Assembly: GCF_004102725.1 (NCBI RefSeq)
Contig: NZ_LHQS01000001.1
Span: forward strand, 725,327 to 789,326
Direction of reading: 5' to 3'
DNA length: 64,000 nt
From: Methanoculleus taiwanensis
GTDB taxonomy: Archaea > Halobacteriota > Methanomicrobia > Methanomicrobiales > Methanoculleaceae
Part shown: positions 16,096 to 26,061 of the stretch, piece by piece
How the letters are laid out: each line of letters begins with the position of its first letter
Position numbering within the stretch: position 1 is the first letter of the stretch
The notes under the pieces: model-generated
Database searches by the model: none
The model's input: the letters and a program-made list of their open reading frames with translations, nothing else
What the model was told of the DNA's origin: nothing
Position numbers and translations under genes: made by a program

Positions 16096-18873
16096 TTATT
16101 CGATAACGATCGCGGGCTTGAAGGGGAGCGCTCCCGATGCTTTTGGGTGATCGCTCTCATCTGCGCTCCGGATCTGCACCGGAACACCAAACTCCTTCTC
16201 GAGGAACGTACGTGCCCCCTCGAGGACGGCACGCTCGTCGATCGTGGTGCTCAGGAGCTGCTCCACGAGTTTCGGCGGGAACTTGAGCACGAGTTTCGTG
16301 ACCTGCTTTGCGGTCTCCGTCGCCTCTTTGCCGCGTTTCCGCATCTGTTCGTCCTTCATGACCTCCTTAACAACCTGCGTCTTGTCGGTGCTCGCGGCGA
16401 CCGTCCGGAAGACGTCGTGCTTCCATGCCGGAGCAACGAAGAGGCTGATCGACTCCGGTGTCATGGGGATGAGTTTTTTGATCGACTCGATATCCTCGAC
16501 CGTCCGTGCGAGGAGTTCCTCGGAAAGCTCGATCTCCGGATTGACGAGTGCCTCGTCGACCTCCGGCCAGGCTGCGAACGAGATCATCCCGGACTCCCCG
16601 AGGTCGTTCCAGAGCGCCTCACAGGTGAAGGGGATGAACGGGGCGAGGAGCCGTACCCAGACCCTGCAGAGGTCATCGAGGACCGCTCCACCGGTCGTCC
16701 CCTCCGGGAGGCGGCGGCGGTACCACTTGAGGTCGGACTCGATCCCGAAGAACGCCTCCTGGAGTGCCTGCCGGGTCTGGAACGACTCGAACGCTGTGGT
16801 CGCGGCGGCGATACGCTGCTGGAGCCTGCTCTGCAGCCACGGATCGATCGCAGAAACACCTTCGGCGCCGCGTGCCTCCTGCACGGTATTCCAGAACCGC
16901 TCGATCTGCCGCCGGGTTGAGGAGACAAGTTCGTTACGCCAGTCGAAGTCCTGCCAGGGCTCTGCACTCCCGACGAGGAACATCCTGACGGTATCGGCAC
17001 CGAACTCTTCGAGGGCATCCTCGAGCAGGAAGACGTTCCCCTTGCTCGAGGACATCTTCGCCCCGTTTAAAAGACCCATGCCGAAGACGACCATCCCCTT
17101 CGGCTGCAGCTCCTCCGGGAAGATCGCCTTGTGGTGGAAGAGCTGGAAGGTGAGGTGGTTCGAGATGAGGTCTTTGGCACTGAACCGGTACTCGTACGGG
17201 TACCAGTAGAGGAATTCGGTCCTGAGTCTCTCCAGCGTCCCGGCATCGACGGTCTCGGGAGCCCCTTCGCCGAGGAAGATATAGTCGAAGACCTCAGGGG
17301 TGAGTTTTTCGGGTGCAATCTCCCTGAGGTGGTGGGCGATGGTGTAGTAGGCCATGTAGATCGTCGAGTCGGAGAGCGGCTCGATGATCCAGGCAGGATC
17401 CCAGGGAAGTTTCGTCCCGAGGCCGACCCGCCGGGTGCATGCCCAGTCCTTCAGCCAGTCGACCGTCCGGTCGAACTCAGCCCGGACCTCGGCGGGAACA
17501 AGCGACATATCGGCGAGCTGATCGTGGATCTCCGCCTTCCATGCCGGGTCGCTGTACTCGAGGAACCACTGGTCGTGCAGAATCCGGACGAAGACCCGGC
17601 CGCCGCACCGGCAGACGACCTGGCGGATATCGAACTCGTACATGACGACCGAACCGTGCTCTTCGAGCATCGTCGCGGCGACGGCGTCTCTCGCTTCACG
17701 GACGGATCCGCCGCCGTACTTCTCGTGGAGCCGGCCGCGGGAGAATTCGGCGCTGTAGACCTCCTGGGTGAGCGCCTCCATCCCGGGATCGTTCTGGTCG
17801 GTGATCCCTGCACGCTCGACGGCATCCTGTGCCGGGAACTCCCCGTAGCCGTCGACGCTGATGAGGGAGACCGGTCTGATGCCGGTATACTTCCCCTGCT
17901 GCTGCAGGTCGCGGAGGGCGATATAGTCGAACGGAGCGTGAGCGGGCACGCTCATGACGATCCCGCTGCCCATATCGGGGTCGACGAAGCAGGCGGGGAG
18001 GATCGGAACCTCGCCGGACAGGGGGTGGGAGACGGTCTTATCGATGAGATCGGTGCCGGGAACGGTGCCGAGCACGAAGACCTCGTGATCCTGGAGGCTG
18101 AGTTTCTCGGCCGCTTCGGGGCTGACGATCCACTCCTGACCGTCGACCTTCGCCCGGACGTAAGTGGTGCCGGGGTTGACCCAGAGATTCGTCACGCCGT
18201 AGGTCGTCTCGGGCCTGAGCGTGGCGCAGGGTATCAGGGCGTCGCCGAGCCGGAACATCACCAGCGTGAACTTGATGATCTCCGCCTTGTCGCCCTCGAG
18301 GAGGTCGTGGTCGCCGACCGGGTTCTCGCACTGGGGGCAGTACTTGACGGGGTGAGCGCCTCGAACGACATGCTCCTCTTCGTGCAGGTGCTTGTACTGC
18401 CACTCGATGAACTTGCTGTACTGGGGATCGACGGTAATGAACCGCCGGCGCCAGTCGATCGAGAGGCCGCAGCGCTGCATCACCCGCTTGTACTCCTCGC
18501 TGAAGTACCGGACGATCTCCATCGGATCGACGAACCGGTCGAGGATGTCCTGGGGAACCCTGTAGAGGTCACGGTACAGCCCGACGGTCTTCTTATCGCC
18601 GTTCGCGATCCTCTTTGAGATTCCGATGACGGGTGTCCCCGTGACATGGAAGGCCATCGGGAAGAGCACCTGCTTTCCGGTCATCCTCCTGAACCGTGCG
18701 AGCACGTCGGGCACGATGTAGGTGCGCCCGTGCCCGACGTGCATGGCACCGCTCGGGTACGGATAGGCTACCGTGAGGTAAAACTTCTCTTTCTCTGCGG
18801 GATCGGCTTCAAAGGCATGATCCCATCGCTGAATCAGCTCTTTTTCAGTGTATCGCATATCAAGTCCGCTCAA
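16096..18873 (-). CDS. leuS: Leucyl-tRNA synthetase (archaeal type)
   Basis: 925 residues. The class I motif is MHVGHG (H45-VGH48) after VAYPYPSGA, and KMSSSKGN lies near 604. The large editing (CP1) domain contains [17 protein letters not shown], the threonine-rich editing site, and [10 protein letters not shown]. The C-terminal anticodon-binding helices and small domain complete the archaeal/eukaryal form. The start appears to be TTG at 18873, because GGAGGAG lies 6 nt upstream; the ATG at 18858 would be 21 nt from it. It is the last gene of a minus-strand operon, 43 nt after the PIN-ATPase gene. Confidence 0.96.
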   Translation of the reverse strand: MSGLDMRYTEKELIQRWDHAFEADPAEKEKFYLTVAYPYPSGAMHVGHGRTYIVPDVLARFRRMTGKQVLFPMAFHVTGTPVIGISKRIANGDKKTVGLYRDLYRVPQDILDRFVDPMEIVRYFSEEYKRVMQRCGLSIDWRRRFITVDPQYSKFIEWQYKHLHEEEHVVRGAHPVKYCPQCENPVGDHDLLEGDKAEIIKFTLVMFRLGDALIPCATLRPETTYGVTNLWVNPGTTYVRAKVDGQEWIVSPEAAEKLSLQDHEVFVLGTVPGTDLIDKTVSHPLSGEVPILPACFVDPDMGSGIVMSVPAHAPFDYIALRDLQQQGKYTGIRPVSLISVDGYGEFPAQDAVERAGITDQNDPGMEALTQEVYSAEFSRGRLHEKYGGGSVREARDAVAATMLEEHGSVVMYEFDIRQVVCRCGGRVFVRILHDQWFLEYSDPAWKAEIHDQLADMSLVPAEVRAEFDRTVDWLKDWACTRRVGLGTKLPWDPAWIIEPLSDSTIYMAYYTIAHHLREIAPEKLTPEVFDYIFLGEGAPETVDAGTLERLRTEFLYWYPYEYRFSAKDLISNHLTFQLFHHKAIFPEELQPKGMVVFGMGLLNGAKMSSSKGNVFLLEDALEEFGADTVRMFLVGSAEPWQDFDWRNELVSSTRRQIERFWNTVQEARGAEGVSAIDPWLQSRLQQRIAAATTAFESFQTRQALQEAFFGIESDLKWYRRRLPEGTTGGAVLDDLCRVWVRLLAPFIPFTCEALWNDLGESGMISFAAWPEVDEALVNPEIELSEELLARTVEDIESIKKLIPMTPESISLFVAPAWKHDVFRTVAASTDKTQVVKEVMKDEQMRKRGKEATETAKQVTKLVLKFPPKLVEQLLSTTIDERAVLEGARTFLEKEFGVPVQIRSADESDHPKASGALPFKPAIVIE

Positions 18874-18916
18874 ATAGAACTCCTCCGAAATTCGGTCAAC
18901 CCGTACCTTCCCGATC

Positions 18917-20788
18917 TTACACGGGTCGCAGTCGGATCGTCTCCCCTTCGTTGTACCGCTTGATCATCTCCTGCGCAATGGTGCTGTTCTTGGCGAGCAG
19001 GATATCGCCCTCGTCGTTGACCGTTGCCGTGAAGAGGTACTCTTTCCCGGCGAAGACGTCGACGATCCTCCCTTTGTGTTCGGGCGATACGATCGTCAGC
19101 TGTTTTTTGTCGATACGAATCCTGATGCCGCCGTTTATCTGCATCTCTTCTTCGGCCGGTTTCTTCGTCTCAAGCTCGCTTCTCGGCCTGATATCGATCC
19201 CGATCCCGAGTTTGTTCACGATAGCGGCGATATTTTTCCCGCCCTTACCTATGGCGGCAGGAACGTCCTTATCCTCGATGTAGACGATCGCCTTGTTGTC
19301 GCTTACGATCCGGACATCGATCGCACCGTCCGTATACCGCCCGATCTCCCGCTGTATATCCTTCTCGGCGAGCCTCCAGGAGACGTTCTCCTCGGGCTCC
19401 GCCGCCGCCGCCGGAGCCGGTGCCTCCGGCTCCTCGGCAGTACGCTTGATCGGCATGACGAACGTCTCCCCTTCGTAGCGGAAGACCTCGATCTCCACCT
19501 CGCGCTTGCTGTACTCCCGGACGGTGATGACCGGACGCATGTGCAGATCGCCGCTCATGCCCTCTGGCACCTTGATGGTCAGTTCGAGGTCGTAGATCGA
19601 GGTGATCTCGCCTTTCGCGACGAATATGATGGTATTGATGATCTGCGGCAGGACACTGTAGTCGACGCGGTCGCAGAACCGCTGCAGGGCATCGTGCACG
19701 CCCATGGCGTGGACGACGCCGACCATACCCATACCCGCAAGCCGCATATCGGAGTAGACGCTGAAGTCCTCGCTCTTGCGGAGTTCGTCGAAGATGACGT
19801 AGTCGGGGCGGACGAGGAGGAGAACCTCGGCTGTGTTCATCATGCTCCCGTCAAGCGCCGTGTACTGCGTTATGTGGTCGGGCACCTGCAGATCCCGCGG
19901 AGCCTCCATCGTCTTGATGATGAAGTCGTGGTCGGCGAGGAACGTGGCGAGGCTCTGGGCGAGGGTCGTCTTCCCGGCTCCCGGAGGGCCGGCGATCAGT
20001 ACGCCTCTGCGGTTTCCGAGGATCCGCCGCTTGATCTCGGGAGCCATGTTGTAGTTGTCGAGGGAGACGTCCACGAGCGGGCGGACCGCCGTGATCTCCA
20101 TCCCGTCGGCGAACGGTCTCCTCGCTATCGCGATCCGGAGGGAACCGATCTGCACCACCGTTACGCCGCGCTTCTCGACCTCGATGAAACCGTCGGGATC
20201 GCGTTTGGCACGCTCGAGGATCTCCTGAGCCATGTAGCGAAGCTCGTGCTCGGAGAGCGGGTTGTCCCGGAGCGTCACGAGTCTCATATCTTTGAGTTGC
20301 CCCTTCTTTGCGATGGGGGGAACACGCTCCTTAAGAATGACGGCGATCGTCTCCTCGTCGAAGAACTGGTCGATCGAGAGCGGAGAGAAATCTCCTATCT
20401 GCGGGCGGAGGTAGAGAACGTCAAGCCCTTTCGCCTTTGCAACCTCCGCCTGGACGAGGTCGCTCGTGATGAACTTCGCATCGTGCTGGAGGGCGACGTT
20501 CCGGATCAGTGCGTCGATCTCACCGCCGCTTGAGAGTTTCACCTGCTCGAGACTCGGGCGGTCGCCGGCGAACTTCAGCTCGATGATCTTCTCACCCATC
20601 ATTCTATAGAGTTGCTGAAGTTCGTTTAAGCCTGAAAAGCCGATCTCACGTCCCTGGTTGGCCTGCGCCTCGAGCTCCGCGACGACTGCCTCGGGTATGA
20701 TTATTGTTGCGCCTGTATATTCACCGGTTTTTATCATTGAGGTGATGCGCCCGTCTATTACGACGCTTGTATCGGGTACAATTATCAT
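18917..20788 (-). CDS. PIN domain-ATPase-KH domain protein (archaeal PINc/VapC ATPase)
   Basis: 623 residues. The N-terminal PIN nuclease-like domain (about 1-130) has conserved acidic residues ([26 protein letters not shown]). A PilT/VirB11-like ATPase follows, with Walker [13 protein letters not shown] near 264-275 and Walker B-like [11 protein letters not shown]. The C-terminal part has a KH RNA-binding domain ([13 protein letters not shown] near 505). The architecture is archaeal and conserved; its role is thought to be in RNA metabolism or ribosome biology but is unproven. ATG at 20788, 24 nt after hisI. Confidence 0.92.
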   Translation of the reverse strand: MIIVPDTSVVIDGRITSMIKTGEYTGATIIIPEAVVAELEAQANQGREIGFSGLNELQQLYRMMGEKIIELKFAGDRPSLEQVKLSSGGEIDALIRNVALQHDAKFITSDLVQAEVAKAKGLDVLYLRPQIGDFSPLSIDQFFDEETIAVILKERVPPIAKKGQLKDMRLVTLRDNPLSEHELRYMAQEILERAKRDPDGFIEVEKRGVTVVQIGSLRIAIARRPFADGMEITAVRPLVDVSLDNYNMAPEIKRRILGNRRGVLIAGPPGAGKTTLAQSLATFLADHDFIIKTMEAPRDLQVPDHITQYTALDGSMMNTAEVLLLVRPDYVIFDELRKSEDFSVYSDMRLAGMGMVGVVHAMGVHDALQRFCDRVDYSVLPQIINTIIFVAKGEITSIYDLELTIKVPEGMSGDLHMRPVITVREYSKREVEIEVFRYEGETFVMPIKRTAEEPEAPAPAAAAEPEENVSWRLAEKDIQREIGRYTDGAIDVRIVSDNKAIVYIEDKDVPAAIGKGGKNIAAIVNKLGIGIDIRPRSELETKKPAEEEMQINGGIRIRIDKKQLTIVSPEHKGRIVDVFAGKEYLFTATVNDEGDILLAKNSTIAQEMIKRYNEGETIRLRPV

Positions 20789-20812
20789 AAAAATATCACC
20801 ATATAGTTGAGG

Positions 20813-21178
20813 TCATTCACCCTTATTAGCATATACCTTCTCTGGATCAAAGACTCTGCCGGAGATCTCCTCTCCGTCAATGGTTCGATAGAAGCAGCTC
20901 ATATGGCCGGTATGGCAGGCCGCGCCCTGCTGTTCCACCTGGTAGAGAATGGTGTCCTCGTCGCAGTCGGTGAGGATGCGGACGACTCGCTGCACGTGGC
21001 CGCTCTCTTCACCTTTTTTCCAGATCTTCTGCCTGCTCCGGCTATAGTAATGGGCGTACCCCGTCTCTCTTGTCCGTTCGAGTGCCGCATCATTGGCATA
21101 GGCGAGCATCAGCACCTCGCGGGTGGTTGCGTCCTGTACGATGACCGGCACCAGGCCTCCGTCAAAGTTGATCGTCAT
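20813..21178 (-). CDS. hisI: Phosphoribosyl-AMP cyclohydrolase
   Basis: 121 residues, single-domain HisI without a fused HisE. It opens the adenine ring of phosphoribosyl-AMP in the third step of histidine biosynthesis. The motifs [38 protein letters not shown] and [18 protein letters not shown] are intact, including the metal-binding Asp triad region (DCDEDT) and cysteines. It is embedded between the prepilin peptidase gene (6 nt) and the PIN-ATPase gene, away from other his genes. Confidence 0.96.
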   Translation of the reverse strand: MTINFDGGLVPVIVQDATTREVLMLAYANDAALERTRETGYAHYYSRSRQKIWKKGEESGHVQRVVRILTDCDEDTILYQVEQQGAACHTGHMSCFYRTIDGEEISGRVFDPEKVYANKGE

Positions 21179-21184
21179 ATCGTA

Positions 21185-21970
21185 TCACATTCCTGCAAGT
21201 GTCTGCATGATCCAGTAGAGGATATCCCCTATGAAGAGTGCCGTTATGAACCCTGCCGTGATCGGGATGATGAACGGTATGCCGTACGAGATCCACACTT
21301 TCCCGGCTTTCCGGTACAGTGCAAGTTCCTCCTGGTAACGTTCGGGGTAGAGGCGCAGATCCTTTGTGTAGCGGCGCCGGTTTCCCGCCGCCATGCGCCG
21401 GAGCGTCTCGCCGAACCCGACGAAGTGCCGTTCCACGGCCCCGTCCCGCTCCTCGATATCTTCCATCACAAAGCCGAACTCATTCTGGATAGTTTTCCCG
21501 TCTACCGGAAAACCGAGAAACAGGTAGGGGAACGGGGCTTTGTTCCTTTCTGATAGATTCTTCAGGAGTATCAGAACGGGTGCGACAATGTTTAAGATGA
21601 CGGCGTTTCCGAGTACGGTGAACGGAAAGAATCCGTGGGGCGGAATGCCGAGGAGCGGTTCAGCGGGGAAGAACGGCATGGCGGCAGTGATGATGATGAG
21701 CGCGTAGGCATCGGCGCCTCCGAACATGTTGAGAGCGGCGAATGCGTAAAAAAATCCGCAGAACAGGGCGACTATAATGAGGTAGGCCGCAGCCGTCCGC
21801 CAGTCTGCAAGGAATGCCGTGCCGTACACCAGAAGTGCCGCCGGTGCGGCGATGAGCAGTGCCGGGCGCCAGGTCTTGTGCGGCACCCGGCGTTCGCGGA
21901 GGTCCCGGTACGATGCATAGAGCAGGGTAGCGCCTATGGCGACTGCAGTGATTGTGAGCGGCAGAATCAT
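21185..21970 (-). CDS. Prepilin/preflagellin peptidase (A24 family)
   Basis: 261 residues from ATG 21970; longer in-frame starts add only a non-hydrophobic leader. Several membrane helices fill the first 150 residues, and a further one ends the protein. The two catalytic aspartates fit YRDLRERRVP (near residue 23) and GGADAYAL (near residue 85). Aspartyl prepilin peptidases cleave class III signal peptides of archaellins and pilins at the membrane. It is the first gene of a four-gene minus operon and divergent from the pilus ATPase operon, which supports a shared role. Confidence 0.88.
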   Translation of the reverse strand: MILPLTITAVAIGATLLYASYRDLRERRVPHKTWRPALLIAAPAALLVYGTAFLADWRTAAAYLIIVALFCGFFYAFAALNMFGGADAYALIIITAAMPFFPAEPLLGIPPHGFFPFTVLGNAVILNIVAPVLILLKNLSERNKAPFPYLFLGFPVDGKTIQNEFGFVMEDIEERDGAVERHFVGFGETLRRMAAGNRRRYTKDLRLYPERYQEELALYRKAGKVWISYGIPFIIPITAGFITALFIGDILYWIMQTLAGM

Positions 21971-22287
21971 GGGACGGGTAGAGATATGGGCACGATGCCT
22001 CATATGTCTGGCGATTTTGCTGCATCCGCCGGTGCATCTCAGGATGCAGGGCATGCCGGGCATGAGCACCCTGCGGCGCGGAGGCTCCGGGGCACCCGGA
22101 CGGTATCAAAGAAATGTTCGACGCGGGATGGCCCGGAGATGGAACGGTTCTGTCGATTTTCGCCCGGTATCCGACGATTTGTTGCCTCCGGGAGTACACA
22201 AACTATTAATAATAGTCTGGTCATCTGGTATTGTGTGAGCGGCCGATCCCCGCGGGGACCGGCCGGTACACGTAACTGTCGGTTTCA
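21971..22287. other. Intergenic region between prepilin peptidase and pilus operon, with palindrome
   Basis: 317 bases. In-frame extensions of the peptidase enter it but do not look coding. A perfect 15-base palindrome ACTATTAATAATAGT lies at 22202-22216 in an otherwise GC-rich area. It could be a regulator-binding site or contain the AT-rich promoter core of either divergent operon. Confidence 0.5.
22202..22216. promoter_or_regulatory. Perfect palindrome, candidate operator
   Basis: ACTATTA-A-TAATAGT is a 7-bp inverted repeat around one central base. It sits 72 bases before the pilus operon start and 232 bases before the divergent peptidase start. Operator function is inferred from symmetry and position. 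Confidence 0.35.
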
Positions 22288-22929
22288 ATGGATGTACGCG
22301 GTCTTATAGACGAAATAATCGGACGGTCGACGTACCTTGGGAATTTTTCCCTCGATGAGCTGGTGCGCCGCTCGGAGGAGCAGGTCGTTACCGGTCTCGG
22401 CGTAGCAGGGAACGGCAGCGCCATGTTCGTGCTGGCAATGGTCGACGGTGAGCCGAACGGTGCTCTTTTTGCCGATGAGAAAGGTTCGCTCTTCGGCGAC
22501 AAGGCAGTGTTTCAGATCGACGGTTCGGAGGATTTCCGCCTCTATCAGGTTGCACTGCCGATAATCGAAGCACTGGTGGCACGATGCCGGGTGTACGACC
22601 GGAGCCATCTGAAGAAGAGCACTCTTGCCGATATCCCGACCCTCGAGCGTGGCATGCAACAGCGAATAGGGGTACTCTGCCTGACCGTCGTGAACCGCGG
22701 AACACCGGTCGGCGGGGTGCATGTCTCGATCAGAAAGGGCAAACTCGTGCTTGCCACCGATACGACCACTGCCGACGGATCTGTCTGTTTTAAGCTCCTG
22801 AGTGGGCGATATACGTGTGTAGTATCCGATAGAACCGGTGATCTGACCCGGTTTGTCATCGACTTCGCAGAAGCGAGGCATGAATCGATTGTAGATATTG
22901 GGGGCACATTTGATGAGGACACAGGATGA
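22288..22929 (+). CDS. Unrecognised protein heading the pilus/secretion operon
   Basis: 213 residues, no signal peptide or membrane helix, and no family that I recognise. The N-terminal half (about 1-110) is mixed alpha/beta (SAMFVLAMVDGEPNGALFADE is typical). The C-terminal part, from about residue 127, resembles a carboxypeptidase-regulatory/Ig-like beta domain (LTVVNRGTPVGGVHVSI, TTADGSVCFKLLSGRYTCVV). The 3' end overlaps the ATPase gene by 17 nt, so the two are probably translationally coupled. That suggests a cytoplasmic accessory or regulator of the secretion machine. ATG at 22288. Confidence 0.8.
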   Translation: MDVRGLIDEIIGRSTYLGNFSLDELVRRSEEQVVTGLGVAGNGSAMFVLAMVDGEPNGALFADEKGSLFGDKAVFQIDGSEDFRLYQVALPIIEALVARCRVYDRSHLKKSTLADIPTLERGMQQRIGVLCLTVVNRGTPVGGVHVSIRKGKLVLATDTTTADGSVCFKLLSGRYTCVVSDRTGDLTRFVIDFAEARHESIVDIGGTFDEDTG

Positions 22930-25138
22930 TTCGGAAGACGAGTTAATTGCAGCAGTAAAAAACGTTCTCGCACAGGACAATACGCCGGGCGGGGCGGGTG
23001 AGCATACCGGAACCTCGCAGTCGGAGGATCCGCCCCGGGTTTCGGATCTCCCTCCGGGAGGGGTGGACTCTCCGGACACCCCGCCTCCCGCCGCGAAAGC
23101 AGAGGTGAAGAGGAACTTCCGATCCATCGTCGATGCGGTTCTCGCGCAGTCTGGAGGGACGGCAGGGGGCAGCAGCCCCGGCACCCCGGTGAAGGAACAA
23201 AAGCGTGTCGTCCCGCCGGAGGCGCGTGAAGGGCTTCTCGGCATGGCGAAGAGCCTCACATGGGTGCCGCCCACGCGGGAGAGCGTGACCGAGGAGGATG
23301 TCGGCGTGATCTCGGTCGGAGAACTCGGGCACCTTGCTGATCTGATCCTCCCGAAAAGTGCGACGTTCGACGTCGACGAACTGCACATTGCCAGGAATGT
23401 GCACCACTTCGACTTCGCGGACGACGACCGGGTAGCGTCGGAGTTCGACGACATCTTCTCCGAGGCCTTCTCCGCTGCTGCGATCAGCGACGCGGCAGTT
23501 GAGGTATCTGCTCCCCGCGAAGACGATGATCGCTCGCCCCTCGGGATGATCCGGAAGATGCGCCTGCCGAAAGTCCGCAGCGTCGTCGAGGAGTATAATC
23601 CGAAGGCGCACGGCCCGCTTGTCGACCTCTCCTTCCGGGCAGCCCCGGGGGTCGAGGAGATCGAAACCTACCCCGTGAACGAGCCGTATGCGTATATCCG
23701 GGTGACGTATGACGCTACGACCCATGAGTACACGTATCACGTCATCGAGCCCGAGCTGAACGCCGCGGAGAAGGAACTCCTCGGGGAGATCAAAGAAAGG
23801 CTCTTTGAAACGCTCGATATCACCGCCCGTGACATGACCCGCGAGGCGGCACGCCAGGCTCTCCGGGATGCATCCAATACGATAATCGCCGATTACGGTA
23901 TCAACCTGCAGCCTGCGGAGCGTGAGAAGGTCCTCTACAACGTGGAGACGGAGTTTCTCGGCGACGGGCTCATCGACTCGATCATGCACGATAAGTACAT
24001 CGAGGATATCTCGTGCGACGGCGTGAAGAGCACGATCTTCGTCTACCATACGACGTACGAGTCGATGAAGACCAACCTGATGTACAGGGACGCCCAGAAC
24101 CTCGACTCGTTCGTCACGAAACTTGCGCAGCGGGCAGGGAAGTACATCTCCATCGCCGAACCGATGCTCGACGCCACCATGAGCGACGGATCGCGTATCC
24201 AGATGACGCTCGGTTCGGAGGTCACCGCCCACGGTTCGACCTTCACGATCCGAAAGTTCCGGGAAGAACCGATCACCCCGACCGATCTCATCGAGTGGCA
24301 CACCTTCTCGCCGCTCGGGATTGCGTTCCTCTGGCTTGCGGTCGAGAGCGGAAAATCCTGCATCTTTGCCGGCGGAACGGCTTCCGGGAAGACCACGACC
24401 CTGAATGCGATCTCGCTCTTCATCCCGCCGGTGGCCAAGATCGTCACGCTTGAAGACACCCGTGAGCTGAAACTGCCGCATCCGAACTGGATCCCGAGCA
24501 TCACCAGAGACTCGTTCTCAAGTGACGGGCGGGGGGAAATCGACATGTACGAACTCCTCCGTGCGGCACTCCGGCAGCGCCCCGAGTATATCCTGGTCGG
24601 TGAGGTCAGGGGCAAGGAGGCACTGACGCTCTTCCAGGCGATGAGCACCGGCCACGTCACCTACGCGACGATGCACGCCGACTCGGTGGCGAGCGCCGTC
24701 CACCGTCTTGAAAATCCCCCGATCAGTGTTCCGCGTAATATGCTCTCTGCTTTAAACCTCATCTCCATCCAGGTGCAGGGAAGGGTCGGCGGCCAGCGGA
24801 TCCGGCGGAACAAGCAGCTCATCGAGGTTCTCGATATCGATCCCCGGACGAACGAATTGATCACGAACGAGGTCTTCCGGTGGCATCCGGCGACCGATGA
24901 GATCCGTTACTCCGGCAAATCCTACATCCTTGAGCAGATCATGGAGGATCGCGGCTGGAGCGAAGAGCGGATGCGCGAAGAGCTCAAGCGCCGGCAGGAA
25001 GTGCTCGAGTGGATGCGGCTCAAGAAGATCCGCCACTACAAGGACGTCGCGAAGATTCTCATCTCCTACTTCCGCGACCCCGAGACGGTCATCCAGCGTG
25101 TCAGGGCCGAGATCTATGGTGAGGGTGGTGCGGCATGA
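22913..25138 (+). CDS. Type II/IV secretion system (pilus) ATPase, GspE/TadA-like
   Basis: 741 residues from ATG 22913. The first 200 or so residues are a poorly conserved, Pro/Gly-rich and acidic extension. The N-terminal domain and RecA-like ATPase follow. They show Walker A GGTASGKTTTLN (near 487-498), the Asp box LEDTRELKLPH (near 512), Walker B EYILVGEVRG (near 557) and the His box YATMHAD. The hexameric ATPase powers assembly of archaeal type IV pili or related filaments. It overlaps both neighbours (17 nt and 4 nt), so the operon is tightly coupled. Confidence 0.93.
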   Translation: MRTQDDSEDELIAAVKNVLAQDNTPGGAGEHTGTSQSEDPPRVSDLPPGGVDSPDTPPPAAKAEVKRNFRSIVDAVLAQSGGTAGGSSPGTPVKEQKRVVPPEAREGLLGMAKSLTWVPPTRESVTEEDVGVISVGELGHLADLILPKSATFDVDELHIARNVHHFDFADDDRVASEFDDIFSEAFSAAAISDAAVEVSAPREDDDRSPLGMIRKMRLPKVRSVVEEYNPKAHGPLVDLSFRAAPGVEEIETYPVNEPYAYIRVTYDATTHEYTYHVIEPELNAAEKELLGEIKERLFETLDITARDMTREAARQALRDASNTIIADYGINLQPAEREKVLYNVETEFLGDGLIDSIMHDKYIEDISCDGVKSTIFVYHTTYESMKTNLMYRDAQNLDSFVTKLAQRAGKYISIAEPMLDATMSDGSRIQMTLGSEVTAHGSTFTIRKFREEPITPTDLIEWHTFSPLGIAFLWLAVESGKSCIFAGGTASGKTTTLNAISLFIPPVAKIVTLEDTRELKLPHPNWIPSITRDSFSSDGRGEIDMYELLRAALRQRPEYILVGEVRGKEALTLFQAMSTGHVTYATMHADSVASAVHRLENPPISVPRNMLSALNLISIQVQGRVGGQRIRRNKQLIEVLDIDPRTNELITNEVFRWHPATDEIRYSGKSYILEQIMEDRGWSEERMREELKRRQEVLEWMRLKKIRHYKDVAKILISYFRDPETVIQRVRAEIYGEGGAA

Positions 25139-26058
25139 ACGGCTTTGAGCGGTTCTGCTTCAACCTCTTAGGGCCGAGGATGAAGGCCAAACGGGCGGAT
25201 TTCCTTAAGATCAGGAACGACATGATGAGCGCCCGGATGAGTACGCCCTTTGAGGCCTACATGGCGACGGCGTACGTCAGCTCGGTCGCGGTCGGTCTTG
25301 CCGCCGCCCTGCTTATCGGGTGCGTGACGTTCCTCTTACGGATCCCTGAGATGATCACCTACCGGGGTGCGGTGCCCGAGTTCCTGTACGCCCTCTCGGA
25401 CTACCGTCTCTTTCTCGGGACGATCATCATCACCGCCTTCTCCCTCGCGGTATTCGGCGGGATCACCTACCTGATCTTTCTCATCTATCCGGGGATCGCC
25501 GCCGGTGAGCGGCGGCGGAATATCGATGCCACCCTGCCTTACGCCATCAACTACGTCACGGCCATGTCGACGGCGGGCATTACCCCCGACGAGGTCTTCC
25601 GCCTCCTCGGTGAGAGCAAGATCTACGGCGAGAGTGCGGTCGAAGCGAGGTACATCGCACGCGAGGTCGATTTCTTCGGAAAGGATCTCCTCGACGCTCT
25701 CCGTACCGTCTCCATGGTGACGCCGAGCGAGCGGATGAAGGAGTTTCTGCAGGGTGCGGTTGCCAGTATCTCCAGCGGAAGCAATCTTACCGAGTACTTC
25801 CGCACCAAAGCCCGGCAGTATTCGCTTGAGAACAACCAGCAGCAGAAGGCGTTTCTCGAGACGCTTGGGCTGATCGCCGAGTCGTACGTCACGGCCATGG
25901 TGGCGGGGATGCTGTTTTTGATCATTCTCCAGTCGATCATGACGATCCTTTCCGGTGACAGCGACCCGTTCTTCCTGTATGTGATCATCTACCTGATCAT
26001 CCCATTCGGGAGTGTCATGTTCGTCATCCTGATCAGCTCGATGACGCCGGAGGTGTGA
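25135..26058 (+). CDS. Type II secretion system F-domain membrane protein 1 (TadC-like)
   Basis: 307 residues with membrane helices near 40-65, 95-125 and two at the C-terminus (about 245-300). The cytoplasmic T2SSF helical bundle (about 125-240) includes LPYAINYVTAMSTAGITPDEVFRLL, split here into its core NYVTAMSTAGITP. It forms part of the inner-membrane platform above the ATPase. Start ATGA overlaps the ATPase stop codon. Archaeal systems often use two such half-platform proteins; the partner is the next gene. Confidence 0.9.
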   Translation: MNGFERFCFNLLGPRMKAKRADFLKIRNDMMSARMSTPFEAYMATAYVSSVAVGLAAALLIGCVTFLLRIPEMITYRGAVPEFLYALSDYRLFLGTIIITAFSLAVFGGITYLIFLIYPGIAAGERRRNIDATLPYAINYVTAMSTAGITPDEVFRLLGESKIYGESAVEARYIAREVDFFGKDLLDALRTVSMVTPSERMKEFLQGAVASISSGSNLTEYFRTKARQYSLENNQQQKAFLETLGLIAESYVTAMVAGMLFLIILQSIMTILSGDSDPFFLYVIIYLIIPFGSVMFVILISSMTPEV

Positions 26059-26061
26059 GAG

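Noticed and set aside
17131-18618. 495-codon plus-strand frame opposite leuS
   Set aside because: Antisense shadow produced by GC-rich third positions of leuS; no family resemblance.
19076-20533. 485-codon plus-strand frame opposite the PIN-ATPase gene
   Set aside because: Composition dominated by Asp/Arg/Val as expected for an antisense shadow; the minus-strand gene is clear.
22943-24481. 512-codon minus-strand frame opposite the pilus ATPase
   Set aside because: Antisense shadow; the ATPase motifs on the plus strand are unmistakable.
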